Shown one piece after another: positions 60,878 through 64,000 of a stretch of 64,000 bases of DNA. How positions within the stretch are numbered: position 1 is the first letter of the stretch; each line of letters opens with the position of its first letter. A program made the translations under genes and the position numbers. The stretch comes from Devosia limi DSM 17137. Its GTDB lineage: Bacteria; Pseudomonadota; Alphaproteobacteria; Rhizobiales; Devosiaceae. The notes below the pieces were generated by a model. It was not told the origin of the DNA. It was given only the letters and a program-made list of their open reading frames with translations, and ran no database searches. The DNA is taken from positions 238,433 through 302,432 of the forward strand of contig NZ_FQVC01000005.1 of assembly GCF_900128975.1 (NCBI RefSeq), written 5' to 3'.

Positions 60878-61000
60878 CCGGGCGGCGGTCCTGCTGCCGC
60901 CCGGCTCTCCAGTTGATCGTGGCGTGCGGTCCGTGTCCCTCTTGGCCCGCCACAGAGGCTTCCCACTCGCAAACCGCATGGGCCGCACACCACGATCAAC
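60878..61000 (+). repeat. 3' UTR inverted repeats of amtB
   Basis: First a hairpin CCGGGCGGC (60878-60886) with GCCGCCCGG (60896-60904). Then two 18-bp arms (60912-60929 and 60983-61000), inverted with one mismatch, flank 53 nt. The structure lies before the terminator. The 320-bp region 60869-61188 has no gene. Confidence 0.6.
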
Positions 61001-61034
61001 CCCTCCCTCCGCGCTGGCATTGGCGTCGGATACT

Positions 61035-61067
61035 GGGCCCGCCACGCCTTGGCGGGCCCTTTTTATT
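61035..61067 (+). terminator. Terminator of glnK-amtB
   Basis: GGGCCCGCCA (61035-61044) and TGGCGGGCCC (61050-61059) pair over CGCCT and are followed by TTTTTATT. Confidence 0.92.
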
Positions 61068-61188
61068 GCCCCAGAGGGGCCCGGGGCCTGGTTTTTGGCC
61101 TCCGGAGCCGATGGTTAGCACGCGATTAACTTCACCCTTCTAGCATGGCCGCACATTGGGCCCGGATTGTCCGGCCCGGTAGAGACTG

Positions 61189-63912
61189 ATGCCCGCCATG
61201 CCCACACATCCGACCCCCATGCTCGATGAAGTGCGTTCCGTGCCCCAGCGCGGTTCCCGCAGCGCTGCGCGCCCTGCGGCTGCATCGGCGCCCGCCAGCG
61301 CAATCGCCATCCGCATTCCGGTGCGTTTGCTGGGGCTGGTGCTGCTCGGATTGGTCGCGATCTGCCTCATGGCGATGGCCTCCTGGTCGGTCGATGATCC
61401 CAGTTTCTCCTATGCCACCGAGAAGTCGCCGGCCAATTGGCTGGGCTTTCCCGGCGCCGCTATTGCCGATGTGCTGTTCCAGGTCTGGGGACTGGCTGCC
61501 CTGGTCATGCTGGTGCCGCCCGCCTTGTGGGGCTGGGCCATGGCGCGCAAGCGTCTTCCGCTGCGCATGGGTCTGCGCGCGCTGGCCTGGATCGGCGCGA
61601 CCATTCTGTCCGCCGGTGTGCTGGCCTTTATTGCCATGCCGGTGACCTGGCCGCTGCCGACCGGCTTGGGCGGCCTGGTTGGCGCCGCCTTCTCCAATCT
61701 GGCGACGCTGATTGCCGGCGCTCAAGTGCAGTCGCTGACCGCAACCCTGTTTGCCATCATCATTGCCGCGCCGGCCCTGGCGCTGTTCTGGATCGCCATG
61801 GGTCTGGGCTCGACCGTCTCGTCCGAGCCGCAAAAGGCCGCGCCCGCTGCTGCCGGACGCAAGGCCGGCGCTGCTGTCGCCGAACCCGAGGAACGCGAGA
61901 GCAATCCCATTGTCGACATCGCGCTCGGCGCCATGGTGCATATGGGCTATTCCCTGCGCACAGCTTTCCGCCGCGCCCGCGCCAGCCATGCCGAGCGCCG
62001 CAAGGCCGATGAAGCGCCCTGGCGCGATGAGGATGTCGAGCCAAGCCTCGACGGCCATGCCGCTGCCCCCGAGGAGGCCCGCCGCGAGCCGCAGCTGGCC
62101 CCCAGCCAGCGCCGCATCCATGCACCATCGGCTGCACCCGAGCCGGCTTTCGCCTCGCCGCGCATCAATGCGGCGCCGGCCTATGACGATACCGAACTCG
62201 ACTATCCCGATGAGCCCGACTACGACGACGCCCCCTTCGAGCCCGAAGCGGTTCCTGCGCCGGTGGTCAATCACCGCCAGCAGGGCGATTCGCGCTTCCA
62301 TCCCGTCGATCCGGCCAAGCCGCGCGTCACCGCGCCGGCCCCCCGCCCGGTGCAGGGGCAGCGCATGCAGCGCGAAGCCCAGGCCTCGTTCCTGGATGAA
62401 CCCGCAGGCTTTGAGCTGCCGGCCTTGAGCCTGTTGGCCGAGCCACGCCACAAGGGCCCGTCCGAAGAGCATAATCCCGAACGCCTCGAGGCCATGGCCC
62501 GTCAGCTCGAGGGCGTGCTCGAAGATTTCGGCGTCAAGGGCGACATCATCAATGTGCGTCCCGGCCCGGTCGTGACCCTGTTCGAGCTGGAGCCGGCCCC
62601 CGGCATCAAGTCGAGCCGCGTCATCTCCTTGGCCGACGATATTGCCCGTTCGATGTCAGCCATATCGGCGCGCGTCGCCGTGGTGCCGGGCCGCAATGCC
62701 ATCGGCATCGAATTGCCCAACCACAATCGCGAGACTGTCTATTTCCGCGAAATGCTGGCCTCCACCGATTTCGAGAAGATGAAGGGCAAGCTGCCTATCT
62801 GCCTGGGCAAGACCATTGGCGGCGAACCGGTGATTGCCGATCTCGCCCGCATGCCGCATTTGCTGATTGCCGGTACCACCGGTTCGGGCAAGTCGGTGGG
62901 TATCAATACGATGATCCTGTCGCTTCTCTACCAGATGACCCCGGAGCAGTGCCGCCTGATCATGATCGATCCGAAAATGCTCGAGTTGAGCATCTATGAT
63001 GGCATTCCCCATCTGCTGACCCCGGTTGTCACCGATCCCAACAAGGCGGTGGTCGCGCTCAAATGGGCGGTGCGCGAGATGGAAGATCGCTATCGCAAGA
63101 TGAGCAAGATCGGCGTCCGCAATATTGACGGCTTCAACCAGCGCGTCAGCGAAGCGGCCAAGGAAGGCAAGACCATCACCCGCACGGTGCAGACCGGCTT
63201 CGACCGCGAAACCGGCGAGGCAATCTTCGAGAGCGAGGAATTCAATCTCGAGGTTCTGCCCTATATCGTGGTGATCGTCGACGAAATGGCGGACCTGATG
63301 ATGGTGGCCGGCAAGGACATCGAAGGCGCCATCCAGCGCCTGGCCCAGATGGCCCGCGCCGCTGGTATTCACATGATCACCGCCACCCAGCGGCCATCGG
63401 TGGACGTGATCACCGGTACCATCAAGGCCAACTTCCCCACCCGCGTCTCCTTCCAGGTGACGTCCAAGATCGACAGCCGCACCATTCTGGGCGAGCAGGG
63501 CGCCGAGCAGCTGCTGGGCAATGGCGACATGCTCTATATGGCCGGTGGCGGCCGCATCAAGCGTCTGCACGGCCCGTTCGTCTCGGACGGCGAAGTGGAA
63601 GCCGTGGTCGCCCATCTCAAGTCGCAGGGGTCGCCCGATTATCTGGAATCGATTACCGCAGAGGACGACGAGGATGGTGGCCCCGGCGCCGACATGGGCG
63701 GCGATGATTATGCCGGCTCGGGCGACGAGCTCTATGACAAGGCGGTCCATATCGTTCTGAGCGACAAGAAGGCGTCCACCTCCTATATCCAGCGCCGCCT
63801 GGCCATCGGCTACAACAAGGCCGCGACGCTGATCGAGCGCATGGAACGCGAGGGCGTCATCAGCCAGGCCAACCATGCCGGCAAGCGCGAAATCCTGGTC
63901 GGTTCGGACTAG
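61189..63912 (+). CDS. ftsK: DNA translocase FtsK
   Basis: The septal DNA pump, 907 residues. Four or so N-terminal helices (about residues 40-210) anchor it at the division site. A proline- and acidic-rich linker follows (about 250-430). The RecA-like motor has Walker [17 protein letters not shown] and Walker [13 protein letters not shown]. The C-terminal gamma winged helix (about the last 65 residues, [20 protein letters not shown]) reads the polar KOPS sequences. The ATG at 61189 is used; another lies 9 nt downstream. Within 73 nt a further reading frame begins. Confidence 0.96.
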   Translation: MPAMPTHPTPMLDEVRSVPQRGSRSAARPAAASAPASAIAIRIPVRLLGLVLLGLVAICLMAMASWSVDDPSFSYATEKSPANWLGFPGAAIADVLFQVWGLAALVMLVPPALWGWAMARKRLPLRMGLRALAWIGATILSAGVLAFIAMPVTWPLPTGLGGLVGAAFSNLATLIAGAQVQSLTATLFAIIIAAPALALFWIAMGLGSTVSSEPQKAAPAAAGRKAGAAVAEPEERESNPIVDIALGAMVHMGYSLRTAFRRARASHAERRKADEAPWRDEDVEPSLDGHAAAPEEARREPQLAPSQRRIHAPSAAPEPAFASPRINAAPAYDDTELDYPDEPDYDDAPFEPEAVPAPVVNHRQQGDSRFHPVDPAKPRVTAPAPRPVQGQRMQREAQASFLDEPAGFELPALSLLAEPRHKGPSEEHNPERLEAMARQLEGVLEDFGVKGDIINVRPGPVVTLFELEPAPGIKSSRVISLADDIARSMSAISARVAVVPGRNAIGIELPNHNRETVYFREMLASTDFEKMKGKLPICLGKTIGGEPVIADLARMPHLLIAGTTGSGKSVGINTMILSLLYQMTPEQCRLIMIDPKMLELSIYDGIPHLLTPVVTDPNKAVVALKWAVREMEDRYRKMSKIGVRNIDGFNQRVSEAAKEGKTITRTVQTGFDRETGEAIFESEEFNLEVLPYIVVIVDEMADLMMVAGKDIEGAIQRLAQMARAAGIHMITATQRPSVDVITGTIKANFPTRVSFQVTSKIDSRTILGEQGAEQLLGNGDMLYMAGGGRIKRLHGPFVSDGEVEAVVAHLKSQGSPDYLESITAEDDEDGGPGADMGGDDYAGSGDELYDKAVHIVLSDKKASTSYIQRRLAIGYNKAATLIERMEREGVISQANHAGKREILVGSD

Positions 63913-63985
63913 GTTCTGAACTCATAAACGGGATTCCCGATTAGGCGCCATCGTGATTCACTCTCCAGGCTAATCGGAGGGTGCG

Positions 63986-64000
63986 ATGGCGCGATTTGAT
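63986..64000 (+). CDS. Start of a partial gene at the window edge (possible transposase)
   Basis: ATG at 63986 with GGAGG upstream at 63976-63980 opens the frame MARFD and runs off the window. MARFD- and MARYD-type starts occur in some IS5-family transposases. Five residues are too few to name it. The usual neighbour of ftsK in related genomes is lolA, which is not seen here. Confidence 0.3.

Noticed and set aside
59540..61045. A 501-codon minus-strand frame opposite amtB
   Set aside because: Low-complexity Gly/Asp/Glu/His-rich product typical of an antisense frame through a membrane protein gene.

Overview
This window looks like chromosomal DNA from a GC-rich alphaproteobacterium of the order Hyphomicrobiales (Rhizobiales), and Devosia or a close relative is my best guess. 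The evidence is AddAB instead of RecBCD, the order rpmI-rplT-pheS-pheT, the block lptC-lptA-lptB-rpoN-hpf-ptsN, the Hsp20 + DUF1150 pair, glnK-amtB, and short GC-rich extragenic palindromes. The genus is inferred from gene content and was not tested by comparison.

Layout. 1-14.0 kb (mostly minus strand): two tandem thioredoxins, addA-addB with a MurU-like nucleotidyltransferase, then rpmI-rplT and pheS - ASCH/exonuclease fusion - pheT. 14.1-18.0 kb: a DHA2 drug exporter with a divergent TetR, a GT2 glycosyltransferase, and Hsp20 + DUF1150. 18.0-23.6 kb (minus): ptsN, hpf, rpoN, lptB-lptA-lptC and an RNase D-like gene. 23.8-31.4 kb: tRNA-Leu(CAG), a GFA-family protein with a LexA-type box, an NDUFA9-like protein, a PadR regulator with paired operators, a fused FAD/Fe-S lactate- or glycolate-type dehydrogenase, an RlmD-like methyltransferase and a small secreted protein.

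31.4-47.5 kb is an accessory catabolic region. It holds a TIM-barrel isomerase, a DUF993 aldolase-like protein, three Gfo/Idh/MocA dehydrogenases, a TauE-like permease, a TctCBA carboxylate transporter with a TetR gene, a LysR gene and a complete sugar ABC transporter. A dyad of the form TAACYRNNYRGTTA recurs in front of several of these units (34889, 35735, 35832, 40994, 41091), which suggests one regulon. The inferred logic is uptake of a sugar-like compound, oxidation by the Gfo/Idh enzymes, isomerisation, aldol cleavage, and carboxylate uptake by TctCBA. The substrate is unknown.

47.9-54.6 kb looks like toxin or drug defence: TetR + DrrA/DrrB-like ABC exporter, then ArsR - DUF1801 - DUF1801 - SRPBCC, followed by a UvrA-like ABC ATPase. 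54.7-57.2 kb: tRNA-Gly(GCC), a CnoX/YbbN-like co-chaperone, a Lon-N domain protein, a Trm112-like protein and a 350-nt region of nested stems that may be an unidentified RNA. 57.3-64.0 kb: two extragenic repeats, a UbiH-type hydroxylase, glnK-amtB behind an NtrC-like site and a sigma-54 promoter, ftsK, and at the edge the first codons of another gene. No CRISPR array, prophage or complete insertion sequence was seen.
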